Shown here: positions 1 to 5,977 of the stretch, piece by piece
Layout: each line of letters begins with the position of its first letter
How positions within the stretch are numbered: the stretch's first letter is position 1
Made by a program: the position numbers and the translations under genes
The notes under the pieces: generated by a model
Database searches by the model: none
Told to the model about the DNA's origin: nothing
Seen by the model: only the letters and a program-made list of their open reading frames with translations
Assembly (NCBI GenBank): GCA_035315685.1
Contig: DATFXR010000278.1
Span: forward strand, 1-13,945
DNA length: 13,945 nt
Origin: QHWK01 sp035315685
GTDB lineage: Bacteria > Acidobacteriota > Vicinamibacteria > Vicinamibacterales > CAVVIG01
Reading direction: 5' to 3'

Positions 1-67
1 CGCCCGGGGCGGCGACAGCAATCAGCAGAATGAAGAATGTGCGGACGGCCCGGCCTGTGATACGCAT
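1..67 (-). CDS. Start of next Tad operon gene (probably CpaC/RcpA secretin), cut by the window edge
   Basis: Only the first 22 codons are inside the window. They begin with ATG at 67-65 and encode a basic N-terminus (MRITGRAVR) followed by a hydrophobic stretch (FFILLIAVAAP), which looks like a signal peptide. The ATG overlaps the TAA stop of cpaB by one base (TAATG), and AGGAG lies just upstream (plus strand 71-75), so translation is probably coupled to cpaB. In Tad loci the gene after cpaB/rcpC is usually the outer-membrane secretin cpaC/rcpA, and an exported protein fits this. The identity rests on gene order plus the signal peptide; no secretin domain is visible here. Confidence 0.6.
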   Translation of the reverse strand, partial: MRITGRAVRTFFILLIAVAAPG

Positions 68-933
68 TAGTTCTCCTGTCGCACGACTTCGTGCGCCCGT
101 TTGTCACCACGGATGATCTCGACCGTCGGCAGCTCCGGCGATGGCGACGGCACGACGACCGCCGCCTTCGGCCCTTCCTTGGTCGTGCGCTGACGATCCT
201 GTGCAGCGCGCACGGGTGCGCCGAAGCCGAGGAGCGCCGCCGGCCGGATGCCGTGGGTCTGCGGCATCGTCTTGTCGAGCGGGTTGCGGAGCGCGAGCTG
301 AATCTTGCCTTCGGTGCTCGCCAGCGTCAGGCGCTCGGCTTCCTCCGGATCGACCAGGAGCGTGACGACGCTGACCGGCATCGGCTTGTTCTTGTCGGTC
401 TCGCGGTCGATCTTCGTGCCGGCGGCGAGTACCTGCACGTTGGTGAGCACGACCTTCGAGGTGATGTCGGTGCTCTGACCGTTCGGGCTCACGGTCGCGA
501 CGACGTCGACCCGCGTGCCGGGCAGCACGTAGCCGGCGACGCCGATCACCTCGTTGACCCGCACCGAGACGGCGCGCAGCCCGGGCGGAATCGCGGGCGG
601 CAGGCCGCCGCCGGCATCCTTGCCGGCGAGCTTGTTCGGCAGAATCGGCTCGTTCTGGATCACCGGCAGGACCAGGCCGCGGCCGTAGACCTCTTTCGGA
701 TCCTTGAACGCGCCGGCCGGCACTGCATTGGCCGGCCAGTCGATGATCCGGATGTCGTCGCGTCCGAGCTCGGCGCCGACGTCGAGGTCGGTCGCCGCGA
801 CGACGACCGGCGTCGTCGGAATCGACACGGTCCTGGTCGGCTGGTGCTGCATGTAGTTGTAGGTGCCGAAGGCGAGCGCGCCGCCGGCGGTAATCGCCAA
901 GACGAAGACCATGAACAGACGCATGCGAGCCAT
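67..933 (-). CDS. cpaB: Flp pilus assembly protein CpaB/RcpC
   Basis: A 288-aa periplasmic assembly factor of the Tad (tight adherence) pilus, thought to work with the secretin. One N-terminal membrane segment (about residues 5-25, MRLFMVFVLAITAGGALAFG) acts as anchor or signal. A SAF-type domain follows (about 43-104: PVVVAATDL, then the WPANAVPAGAF segment), and then the RcpC/CpaB domain with the family-typical run GYVLPGTRVDVVATV (134-148) and a segment on VTLLVDPEEAERLTLA. The tail is Pro/Lys-rich. The ATG at 933 is chosen because AGGA lies about 6 nt upstream and the membrane segment follows directly; the open frame extends another 51 codons upstream but that part is Arg-rich and unlike the family. 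It lies 43 nt downstream of tadV and overlaps the next gene by one base. Identification is firm. Confidence 0.93.
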   Translation of the reverse strand: MARMRLFMVFVLAITAGGALAFGTYNYMQHQPTRTVSIPTTPVVVAATDLDVGAELGRDDIRIIDWPANAVPAGAFKDPKEVYGRGLVLPVIQNEPILPNKLAGKDAGGGLPPAIPPGLRAVSVRVNEVIGVAGYVLPGTRVDVVATVSPNGQSTDITSKVVLTNVQVLAAGTKIDRETDKNKPMPVSVVTLLVDPEEAERLTLASTEGKIQLALRNPLDKTMPQTHGIRPAALLGFGAPVRAAQDRQRTTKEGPKAAVVVPSPSPELPTVEIIRGDKRAHEVVRQEN

Positions 934-976
934 ATGAGGTCCTGTTCCGCTTCCTGTCGCTGTGTGTAATCCGTGT

Positions 977-1486
977 CTACGCGATGGCGGCCACCAGCAC
1001 GCCGATCGCAATCGCTGGCGCGTACGCGAAGCGGTTGCCCGCATCCGCGTGTTCGATCTCGGCGATCGCGCCTGCGCCGTTCGCAATCAGCCGTCGTGTC
1101 CGGTCGAGCGTCTGTCCGAGCCGACGGCGCCGCACCGCCACCACCGCCGCGAGCAGGCCGCCGGCGATCGCCGTATAGAGAAAAGCCGCGGCGATCGACG
1201 CCGGTCCGACGATCGCGCCGAGCGCCGCGAACAACTTCACATCACCTGCACCCGTGGCGCCGAACAGATGGCCGGGCAGCATCAGCAGGAAGCCCACCAC
1301 CATGCCGGCGAGTGCGCCGGGGAGCGAGACGCGACCGATGCCCGCGGCGGCGAAGATGAGGCCCGCCGCGGCCAGCGACAGCGTCAGCGCGTTCGGCACA
1401 CGCCGTGTCCGCAGATCGATCGCCGCCGCGGTGCATCCGCCGGCGACGAGCGTCGCGAACACGATCAGGTCAGATGGCTTGACCAA
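977..1486 (-). CDS. cpaA: Prepilin peptidase TadV/CpaA (A24 family)
   Basis: A 169-aa integral membrane aspartic protease that removes the leader of Flp pilins. Both catalytic aspartates of the A24 family are visible: D24 in AIDLRTRRVPN and D82 in the GxGDVKL motif (TGAGDVKLF). The rest is hydrophobic with about five or six membrane segments. It lacks the large N-terminal methylase domain of PilD, which is normal for TadV/CpaA. The start is a TTG at 1486-1484, supported by GGAGAG about 4 nt upstream and by the N-terminus fitting the family. It overlaps the end of the upstream flp gene by 17 nt, so the two are probably translationally coupled. Gene order flp-flp-cpaA-cpaB agrees with known tad operons. 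Confidence 0.93.
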   Translation of the reverse strand: MVKPSDLIVFATLVAGGCTAAAIDLRTRRVPNALTLSLAAAGLIFAAAGIGRVSLPGALAGMVVGFLLMLPGHLFGATGAGDVKLFAALGAIVGPASIAAAFLYTAIAGGLLAAVVAVRRRRLGQTLDRTRRLIANGAGAIAEIEHADAGNRFAYAPAIAIGVLVAAIA

Positions 1487-1643
1487 TGTCTCTCCAGAAC
1501 AGGTTGTAAACCGTCTGTCCGACCCCGGTAACGGCGCCGATCGCGACCATTGCGATCAACGCTGCGAGCAGGCCGTACTCCAGCAGGTCCTGGCCCTCGC
1601 AGCGACGACCGAGTCGCTTGAGTGCTCCTACTACGCGCTTCAT
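1470..1643 (-). CDS. flp: Flp-family type IVb pilin, second copy in the operon
   Basis: A 57-aa pilin. A short basic leader (MKRVVGALKRLGRRCEG) ends at Gly17, followed by the mature Flp signature QDLLEYGLLAALIAMVAIGA with Glu and Tyr at +5 and +6 after the cleavage site, then a hydrophobic helix and a short tail ending DIGQAI. TadV should cut after Gly17. The ATG at 1643 is preceded by a GGGTGGA purine-rich stretch. The frame is open for 37 more codons upstream, but those cover an intergenic hairpin and do not look like pilin. It differs from the first pilin in lacking its acidic RE before EGQ and in a different C-terminus, so it may be a minor or alternative subunit. Confidence 0.92.
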   Translation of the reverse strand: MKRVVGALKRLGRRCEGQDLLEYGLLAALIAMVAIGAVTGVGQTVYNLFWRDIGQAI

Positions 1644-1660
1644 GACATCCACCCTTTCGA

Positions 1661-1691
1661 CGGGGAGCAGAGCTGCCCACTCTGCTCCCCG
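1661..1691 (-). promoter_or_regulatory. 12-bp perfect stem-loop between the two pilin genes
   Basis: Arms 1661-1672 and 1680-1691 are exact reverse complements (CGGGGAGCAGAG / CTCTGCTCCCCG) with a 7-nt loop. On the transcribed (minus) strand it lies 83 nt after the stop of the first pilin gene and 17 nt before the ATG of the second. There is no T-run after it, so it is not a classical intrinsic terminator. It may be a partial terminator, a processing site or a 3' stabiliser that gives the first pilin higher mRNA levels; the role is inferred. Confidence 0.75.
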
Positions 1692-1773
1692 CTGCCGAAG
1701 CACGCCGCCGCTTCGTGTCGCGAGCGGCCGCGGACGCATCAGCAGAAGTGCCATGTGTCCCTCGCGTCCTGGA

Positions 1774-1962
1774 CTACGCCGCCGGCGTCTGGAGCTGGGC
1801 CGCGATGTTGCCGAAGATCGTGTTCACGTTCTTGCCGGCGAGCGTGATGGCGCCGACGGCCACGAGGGCGATCAGGGCGACGAGCAGCGCGTACTCGAGG
1901 AGGTCCTGACCTTCTTCGCGGTTGAGCATCGTCTGCAGGCGGGTGATGATCGAGAGAACCAT
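1774..1962 (-). CDS. flp: Flp-family type IVb pilin, first gene of the operon
   Basis: A 62-aa pilin, probably the major Tad pilus subunit. The leader (MVLSIITRLQTMLNREEG) ends at Gly18; the mature protein starts QDLLEYALLVALIALVAVGA with the Flp Glu-Tyr pair at +5/+6, then LAGKNVNTIFGNIAAQL, typical of Flp tails. The ATG at 1962 has a strong Shine-Dalgarno sequence GGAGG 8 nt upstream (plus strand 1971-1975). It is the first gene after the sigma-54 type promoter at 2059-2073. The gap to the second pilin gene is 130 nt and holds a strong stem-loop. Confidence 0.95.
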   Translation of the reverse strand: MVLSIITRLQTMLNREEGQDLLEYALLVALIALVAVGAITLAGKNVNTIFGNIAAQLQTPAA

Positions 1963-1978
1963 GTGCGTTTCCTCCGGT

Positions 1979-1996
1979 GCGCGTTTCGTGACGCGC
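1979..1996 (-). promoter_or_regulatory. Hairpin in the flp leader just upstream of the RBS
   Basis: A 6-bp perfect stem (GCGCGT / ACGCGC, arms 1979-1984 and 1991-1996) with a 6-nt loop ends 3 nt before the GGAGG ribosome binding site of the first pilin gene. A hairpin in this place may hold the RBS open or protect the 5' end of an abundant mRNA. The function is inferred from position only. Confidence 0.45.
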
Positions 1997-2058
1997 GATG
2001 CGTGTTCCGAAATGCGATCACCGCGAACTGCGTTGACCGCGCGACGACCCTACAAAGG

Positions 2059-2073
2059 GCAACCGGTGTGCCA
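2059..2073 (-). promoter_or_regulatory. Sigma-54 (RpoN) type promoter of the flp/tad operon
   Basis: On the minus strand the sequence reads TGGCACACCGGTTGC. It matches both conserved blocks of the -24/-12 consensus (TGGCAC, five bases, TTGC) and keeps the required ten bases between GG and GC. The predicted transcription start is near 2047, giving a leader of about 85 nt to the pilin ATG. It sits in the only large gap upstream of the pilin genes and points toward them. This implies control by an enhancer-binding protein that is not encoded in the window. Confidence 0.75.
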
Positions 2074-2319
2074 CGGCTGTGGTGGCCGGCTCGCAAAAGG
2101 CGCGCAAGCGCCGCCACGTGGGTGCAGTTAGCGCAGGTCCGGAGGGTGCCGGACGGGCTGGCGGCGGGCGGCGGCGCGCCGCGCCAGACGCCGCACATTC
2201 GTAACCGTGCGCGCGAATTCCGTGTCAACCACCGCGTCGCGAAAAGGCACACGGCGCGAGTACTAAGGAAAAAGGCCCGAATTCGCCCGGGCACGTGATT
2301 TGCCATCAGATCGCGCGCG
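2074..2319. other. Divergent intergenic region between the flp operon and the plus-strand block
   Basis: About 250 nt without a convincing gene. It should hold the activator sites for the flp promoter and the promoter for the plus-strand genes. Visible elements are a small inverted repeat (GGCGC-GCAA-GCGCC, 2099-2112) and a 12-bp palindrome GCGGCGCGCCGC (2171-2182). I could not find a convincing -35/-10 pair or sigma-54 site facing right. AGTACTAAGG near 2259-2268 is the only AT-richer -10 candidate and is weak. Confidence 0.4.
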
Positions 2320-2589
2320 ATGCGCAGGACCTGGAGCGAGGTGCTGTTGACGCTCGGGGCGCTCACCGTCCTCGTGATGGTGCTCGTCGCGATCGACCCG
2401 CGCGTGCGCGACCAGGTCTCGATGCGCATGTCGGCGCCGTCGGTCAGCATCGCCGATGCGGGCCACCACGCCAGCGATCTCACAAGCGTGATCGCCCAGG
2501 CGGTCCGCCGCCAGAGTCTCGATCACGCGCCGCTAGTCATCTTCGGACTCGTCGCCACGGTGCTCGTCCTGTTCATGCTGCGGACGTAG
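2320..2589 (+). CDS. Small two-TM membrane protein, unknown function
   Basis: An 89-aa protein with a hydrophobic segment at each end: about residues 8-25 (VLLTLGALTVLVMVLVAI) and 71-87 (PLVIFGLVATVLVLFML). Between them is a roughly 45-residue polar loop (DPRVRDQVSMRMSAPS...HASDLTSVIAQAVRRQ). With a basic N-terminus the loop would lie outside, giving a hairpin anchored twice. I do not recognise a family. It ends 2 nt before the pseudo-receiver gene, so the two are surely co-transcribed and may act together. The ATG at 2320 is the first good start in frame; no clear Shine-Dalgarno is visible. The start is less sure than the reading frame. Confidence 0.72.
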   Translation: MRRTWSEVLLTLGALTVLVMVLVAIDPRVRDQVSMRMSAPSVSIADAGHHASDLTSVIAQAVRRQSLDHAPLVIFGLVATVLVLFMLRT

Positions 2590-2591
2590 GG

Positions 2592-4268
2592 ATGTCGATC
2601 ATTCTCGCAATCGAACCGGATCGCCGACAGGCTGCCCACGTGTCGGCGATCGTGCGTCACCGCGTCGGTGCCGAGCTGATTCTCGCGGACACGACTGAAC
2701 GTGCGCTCGACGCGATCGGCAGCCAGGTTCCGGATCTCGTCCTCGTGCCGGCACTGCTCTCGCCGCAGGACGACGCCGCGCTGAACGCTGCGCTGCGCGT
2801 GATTGCCGCGGCGGCGCACGTGCGAACGTTGACGATTCCGGTCTTCGCCAACAGCACCGAACGCTCTGAGCGCGGCGGGCTGCTGGCGCGGTGGCGGCGC
2901 GGCCGCGCGGCCGAACCGCCAACGCCGGGTGGCTGCGACCCGGCCGTCTTCGCGGAACAGATTTCCGAGTATCTGCGAGAGGCGGCAGCGGAGCGCGCAG
3001 CCGTCGGCAGGTCCGATCGCATCGAACAGAAGCCGATCGCCGAACGCGACGACGTCACACGGACCGCGCAGCCTATCGAGGTGGCGCCAGCGACCGGACT
3101 CGTCCGTCCCACGGAGATCGCAGCCGCCGAATCAATCGCCGAATTCGAACCGGCGCCTGTGGCTGCTGCCTCGTACGTGCCCGAGCCGATGTCCGTGCCC
3201 GAGCCGATGTCCGTGCCCGAGCCGATGCCAGCCGCGGAGCGGCCGATCGCTGCCGCACCTGAATCGGTTGCCGAGGCGACGGTTGCGCCCGCGGCCGAGA
3301 CGTGCGTGCAGCCGGCGAGCGACGTGTTCGAAGAGCCGGTGTTCGAGTTTGCCCCCTCACCCCAGCGCGTGGGCCGGCCGCCAGCGCACGTCGCGGCCGG
3401 CAGCGATCGTATCGAAGAGGCCGAGATCGACGAGCCCGGCGACAACGAGCTCGTGATCGATCTGTCGGGAGACATCGCGGAGATTTCGCCGGAGTCAGAC
3501 GAGGAGCTCTACGACGGCGAACGGGTCGGCGTCTACACGATGCCGTCGTTCGACGAAGAATTCATGATCGGCGACGACGAGCCGATCGCAGCGTTGCCGC
3601 ACGTCGACGCGGTCACGCAGCCCGACACCGAACCGGCGCTGGACCTGACCGGGTTCGAAGACGACGAGACGATCGCCGCGTTCGCAGCCATCGACCCGCC
3701 GCAGCCGATCGTCCGTCGCGTCGCACGGCCTGACGAGTCGGTCGCCGCGATCGTCGAGGTCGTCCCGGCGATCGCTGACACACTCGAGGTAGTGCCCATG
3801 GCCGCGCGGGCGCGCGACGACGGCTGGATCTCGATGGGCATCCGCCACGTCTGGGCCTGGCCTGCGCTCGAAGGTGTCGACGTCGAGCCTCGCTCGCCGC
3901 TCGCCGCGCTCGAGGCCCTCTCGGAGGCGCTGGTCGCCCCCGCGCCGCTGAAGCCGCCGGTCGCGCTGCCCAACCCGCACGTCGTGCCGGCGGCGCCAAA
4001 GGCGGATCACATGGAGTGGGCGGAGCTGATCGCGTCACTCCGCCAGGACATCGAGCGCCGACGCAACCAGCCTGCGCCCGTGCCACGGCCACGGCCGCCA
4101 GCGCCGGCCGCCGTGCCCGACGACCTGGGGCAAAAACGCCGACCGACGCCGGTTCAGGACGAGTGGGGCTTCTTCGATCCGCACCAGTGCGGTTTCGCGG
4201 CGCTGCTCGAGAAGCTCGATCAGATCACCGACACCGACGACGACGTGGACGGACGCCGCCCGGCGTGA
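2592..4268 (+). CDS. Degenerate receiver-domain protein with long Pro/Ala/acidic linker
   Basis: A 558-aa cytoplasmic protein with three parts. Residues 1-120 look like a response-regulator receiver fold: beta1 with acidic EPD (8-10), PDLVLVPALLSP (47-58) where strand 3 ends, and TLTIPVFAN (79-87). The phosphoacceptor Asp expected near 53 is Pro, and no conserved Lys is evident, so it is probably a phosphorylation-independent pseudo-receiver. Residues 125-420 are low complexity, rich in Ala, Pro, Glu and Asp, with three tandem VPEPM-containing hexapeptides (196-213). The C-terminal part has an amphipathic stretch (MEWAELIASLRQDIERRR) and ends with DEWGFFDPHQCGFAALLEKLD, a block that appears conserved enough to be a docking motif. 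The start at ATG 2592 follows the previous stop by 2 nt with GTAGGG before it. Its end overlaps the next start in GTGA. A scaffold or signalling adaptor role is inference. Confidence 0.8.
   Translation: MSIILAIEPDRRQAAHVSAIVRHRVGAELILADTTERALDAIGSQVPDLVLVPALLSPQDDAALNAALRVIAAAAHVRTLTIPVFANSTERSERGGLLARWRRGRAAEPPTPGGCDPAVFAEQISEYLREAAAERAAVGRSDRIEQKPIAERDDVTRTAQPIEVAPATGLVRPTEIAAAESIAEFEPAPVAAASYVPEPMSVPEPMSVPEPMPAAERPIAAAPESVAEATVAPAAETCVQPASDVFEEPVFEFAPSPQRVGRPPAHVAAGSDRIEEAEIDEPGDNELVIDLSGDIAEISPESDEELYDGERVGVYTMPSFDEEFMIGDDEPIAALPHVDAVTQPDTEPALDLTGFEDDETIAAFAAIDPPQPIVRRVARPDESVAAIVEVVPAIADTLEVVPMAARARDDGWISMGIRHVWAWPALEGVDVEPRSPLAALEALSEALVAPAPLKPPVALPNPHVVPAAPKADHMEWAELIASLRQDIERRRNQPAPVPRPRPPAPAAVPDDLGQKRRPTPVQDEWGFFDPHQCGFAALLEKLDQITDTDDDVDGRRPA
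3177..3230 (+). repeat. Three tandem copies of an 18-bp coding repeat
   Basis: GTGCCCGAGCCGATGTCC is repeated at 3177-3194 and 3195-3212 without mismatch, and again at 3213-3230 with the last three bases changed (CCA). It encodes VPEPMS, VPEPMS, VPEPMP in the linker of the pseudo-receiver protein. Near-identity at DNA level suggests recent slippage expansion, and copy number may vary between strains without shifting the frame. Confidence 0.9.
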
Positions 4269-5641
4269 CGTTCGATCGGCTGCGCACGCTCCTTCTCTTC
4301 CTCGCCATTGGTATCGCCGCCGCGCTCATGCCGGCGCAGGCGGACACCTGGTGGCATCTGCGCGCGGGTCAGGAGATGTGGCGCACCCACGCGCTGCTGA
4401 CCGTCGACACGTTCTCCCACACGGTTGCGGGGACCTACTGGCCGAATCACGAGTGGCTTTTCGAAGTGCTGCTCTATCCGGTGTTCGCGCTGGGCGGCGT
4501 CCAGCTCGTGACTCTGGTGTGCGCCGCGGCGGCGACCGCCGCCTGGGCAATCGTCTGGACCCAGATCCCTGCGCCGCCGCGCGCGCGGTTCCTGCTGACA
4601 GCGGGCGTCGTCGTTGGCGCCGTCGGTACATGGAGCCCGCGCCCGCAGGTGTTCTCGCTGTTGCTGCTCACAACCACGGTCGCCCTGCTGCGACGCCGAC
4701 GCTACGGATGGTTGCCGATCATCTTCGTCCTGTGGGCGAACCTGCACGGCGCGGTGGTGATCGGCGCCGTCGTGCTTGGCGCGGCGCTGGCGGCGGCGAT
4801 GATCGAGGATCGCTCCGCCGCCAGGCGGCTCGCCCCGTGGACTGCAGCAGCGCTGGCCGCGACGCTTTGCACGCCGATGGGCATCCACTTCTGGATCGCC
4901 ATCGTGCGGTCGCTCGGTCGCATCCGTCTGCTCGGCATCGACGAATGGGCGCCGCCGCGGCTCGCCGACGTGGCGACGCTGCCGTTCTGGATTGCGGCAG
5001 CGACGCTGGTCGCGCTGGTGATCGTGCGCGGACGACGAATGTTCGCAGACGCCGCGGCGCGCCGCGACGGTCACGTCACGGTCTGCGTCTGCGCGCTCGC
5101 GCTGCTTCCGCCGGCCATCGGCGCCGTCAGGAACGTCCCGCCGTTCCTGCTGATCGCAGTTCAGGCCATTGCGGCGCTGGCGCGCATCGTCCCTGAGCAG
5201 CGCGACGAAGCGACCGTCTCACCCCGAGCAAACCTGGCGATCGCAACCGCCGCCGTCGCAGCCTCCCTCGCTATCATCGTGGTTTCGTACGCGCAACACG
5301 TGGCACAACTGAACTGGGAGCCGCTGCCTCCGCGATCGCTCGCGGCACTCGACACGTGCCACGGGAACCTGTACAACCGCTACGACGAAGGCGGCTATCT
5401 GATCTGGTTCGCGCCGGCGCATCGTGTCTTTCTCGACGGCCGCCAGGATCCGTTTCCACCGGCGCTGATCGAGGAGCAGCGGCGCGTCGAGCGCAGCGGC
5501 GAGTACGACGAGCTGTTCCGGCGCTACCGCATCGAGTGTGCCTACCTGCCCGCCGATTCGCTGGTCGCGTCCCGGCTGGTCAACGCCGGCTGGCGATCAC
5601 TCTATCGGGAAGATCACCAGTGGACGGTGCTGGCGCGCTGA
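4265..5641 (+). CDS. GT-C-like polytopic membrane protein, paralogue A
   Basis: A 458-aa integral membrane protein with about nine or ten hydrophobic segments and a soluble C-terminal part. After TM1 comes DTWWHLRAG (27-35), then DTFSHT (48-53) and WPNHEWLFE (59-67). The C-terminus has YDEGGYLIW and RVFLDGRQDPF. The same blocks recur in the gene at 7284-8795, so these are paralogues. In GT-C glycosyltransferases the catalytic acid lies in the first external loop after TM1, where D27 stands here; a lipid-linked-sugar transferase role is therefore plausible but inferred. The start is GTG at 4265, overlapping the upstream stop by 4 nt (GTGA), which gives TM1 directly at the N-terminus. The long frame upstream of this GTG only shadows the previous gene. 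Confidence 0.82.
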   Translation: MTFDRLRTLLLFLAIGIAAALMPAQADTWWHLRAGQEMWRTHALLTVDTFSHTVAGTYWPNHEWLFEVLLYPVFALGGVQLVTLVCAAAATAAWAIVWTQIPAPPRARFLLTAGVVVGAVGTWSPRPQVFSLLLLTTTVALLRRRRYGWLPIIFVLWANLHGAVVIGAVVLGAALAAAMIEDRSAARRLAPWTAAALAATLCTPMGIHFWIAIVRSLGRIRLLGIDEWAPPRLADVATLPFWIAAATLVALVIVRGRRMFADAAARRDGHVTVCVCALALLPPAIGAVRNVPPFLLIAVQAIAALARIVPEQRDEATVSPRANLAIATAAVAASLAIIVVSYAQHVAQLNWEPLPPRSLAALDTCHGNLYNRYDEGGYLIWFAPAHRVFLDGRQDPFPPALIEEQRRVERSGEYDELFRRYRIECAYLPADSLVASRLVNAGWRSLYREDHQWTVLAR

Positions 5642-5757
5642 CGAACGTGCCGCACGAGTTGCAGTTTTCCGCGCACAGGCGCGTGTCACGGAAGCGAGCA
5701 CCAGCGCCCGACACGATCCCCGCCAACCGCTGCGATTCCGGGCCGCGTCTGCCAAGT

Positions 5758-5772
5758 GATTGACGATCAATC
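5758..5772. promoter_or_regulatory. Inverted repeat, possible activator site
   Basis: GATTGA and TCAATC (5758-5763, 5767-5772) are exact reverse complements around CGA, and are AT-richer than the surroundings. The centre is about 106 nt upstream of the -24 box of the sigma-54 type promoter. It could bind the activator of that promoter. Six-base arms can arise by chance, so confidence is low. Confidence 0.3.
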
Positions 5773-5870
5773 GTTAGCCCAATCGGGGGCGCACGCGGCT
5801 TCGACGCCGGCGTGGGCCGCCGCTGACGAATCCGTCGCCCTCAACACCCTGGTCGTAATTGCCGCACCGC

Positions 5871-5886
5871 TGGCACGGCAGCTGCA
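5871..5886 (+). promoter_or_regulatory. Sigma-54 (RpoN) type promoter of the GT87 gene
   Basis: TGGCACGGCAGCTGCA matches the -24/-12 consensus (TGGCACG, purine, three bases, TTGCA) at every conserved base except the first T of TTGC, which is C. GG and GC are ten bases apart as required. The predicted start is near 5897, leaving a leader of about 81 nt before the TTG at 5978. The architecture closely parallels that of the flp promoter in this window. Confidence 0.72.
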
Positions 5887-5909
5887 ACACAGCCGTGACC
5901 GAAGTCTTG

Positions 5910-5966
5910 TACTTGCCAGCGACCGGATCGAGGAGTCCGGAACCAGACCCTGCGGTTGAGCAAGTA
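5910..5966 (+). promoter_or_regulatory. Foldable leader (three-way junction) ending at the RBS
   Basis: A 7-bp closing stem pairs TACTTGC (5910-5916) with GCAAGTA (5960-5966). Inside it are a 5-bp hairpin CCGGA/TCCGG (5923-5927, 5936-5940) and a 4-bp hairpin AACC/GGTT (5941-5944, 5954-5957). The closing stem ends on the first base of the Shine-Dalgarno AAGGAAGG (5966-5973), so folding could affect initiation. It matches no riboswitch class I recognise. Whether it is selected or a chance fold needs comparative data. Confidence 0.35.
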
Positions 5967-5977
5967 AGGAAGGTGCC

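Larger units (their letters stand above)
5642..5977. other. 336-nt gap holding a regulated promoter and leader
   Basis: No credible gene lies here: a 67-codon frame from GTG 5756 has no RBS and looks random. The gap contains a perfect 6-bp inverted repeat GATTGA-CGA-TCAATC (5758-5772), a sigma-54 type promoter (5871-5886) and a foldable leader (5910-5966). The inverted repeat lies about 100 nt upstream of the -24 element, a normal place for an enhancer-binding site, but that link is only positional. Confidence 0.5.

Noticed and set aside
91..969. A 292-codon plus-strand frame opposite cpaB
   Set aside because: cpaB is clearly recognisable on the other strand with SAF and RcpC patterns; this frame is Arg/Asp-rich noise.
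2295..2591. N-terminal extension of the pseudo-receiver protein to 2295
   Set aside because: It overlaps the whole two-TM protein gene, and the receiver fold starts right at the ATG at 2592.
4220..5074. A 284-codon minus-strand frame opposite GT-C paralogue A
   Set aside because: It is a shadow frame with the same low-complexity Arg/His/Gln composition and no RBS or motif.
5756..5959. A 67-codon open frame from GTG in the gap before the GT87 gene
   Set aside because: It has no RBS, no recognisable pattern, and it spans a strong sigma-54 type promoter and a foldable leader.
5910..5966. A known riboswitch (c-di-GMP, SAH, glycine, fluoride) in the GT87 leader
   Set aside because: None of the conserved core bases I know for these classes are present, so it is left as an unassigned fold.
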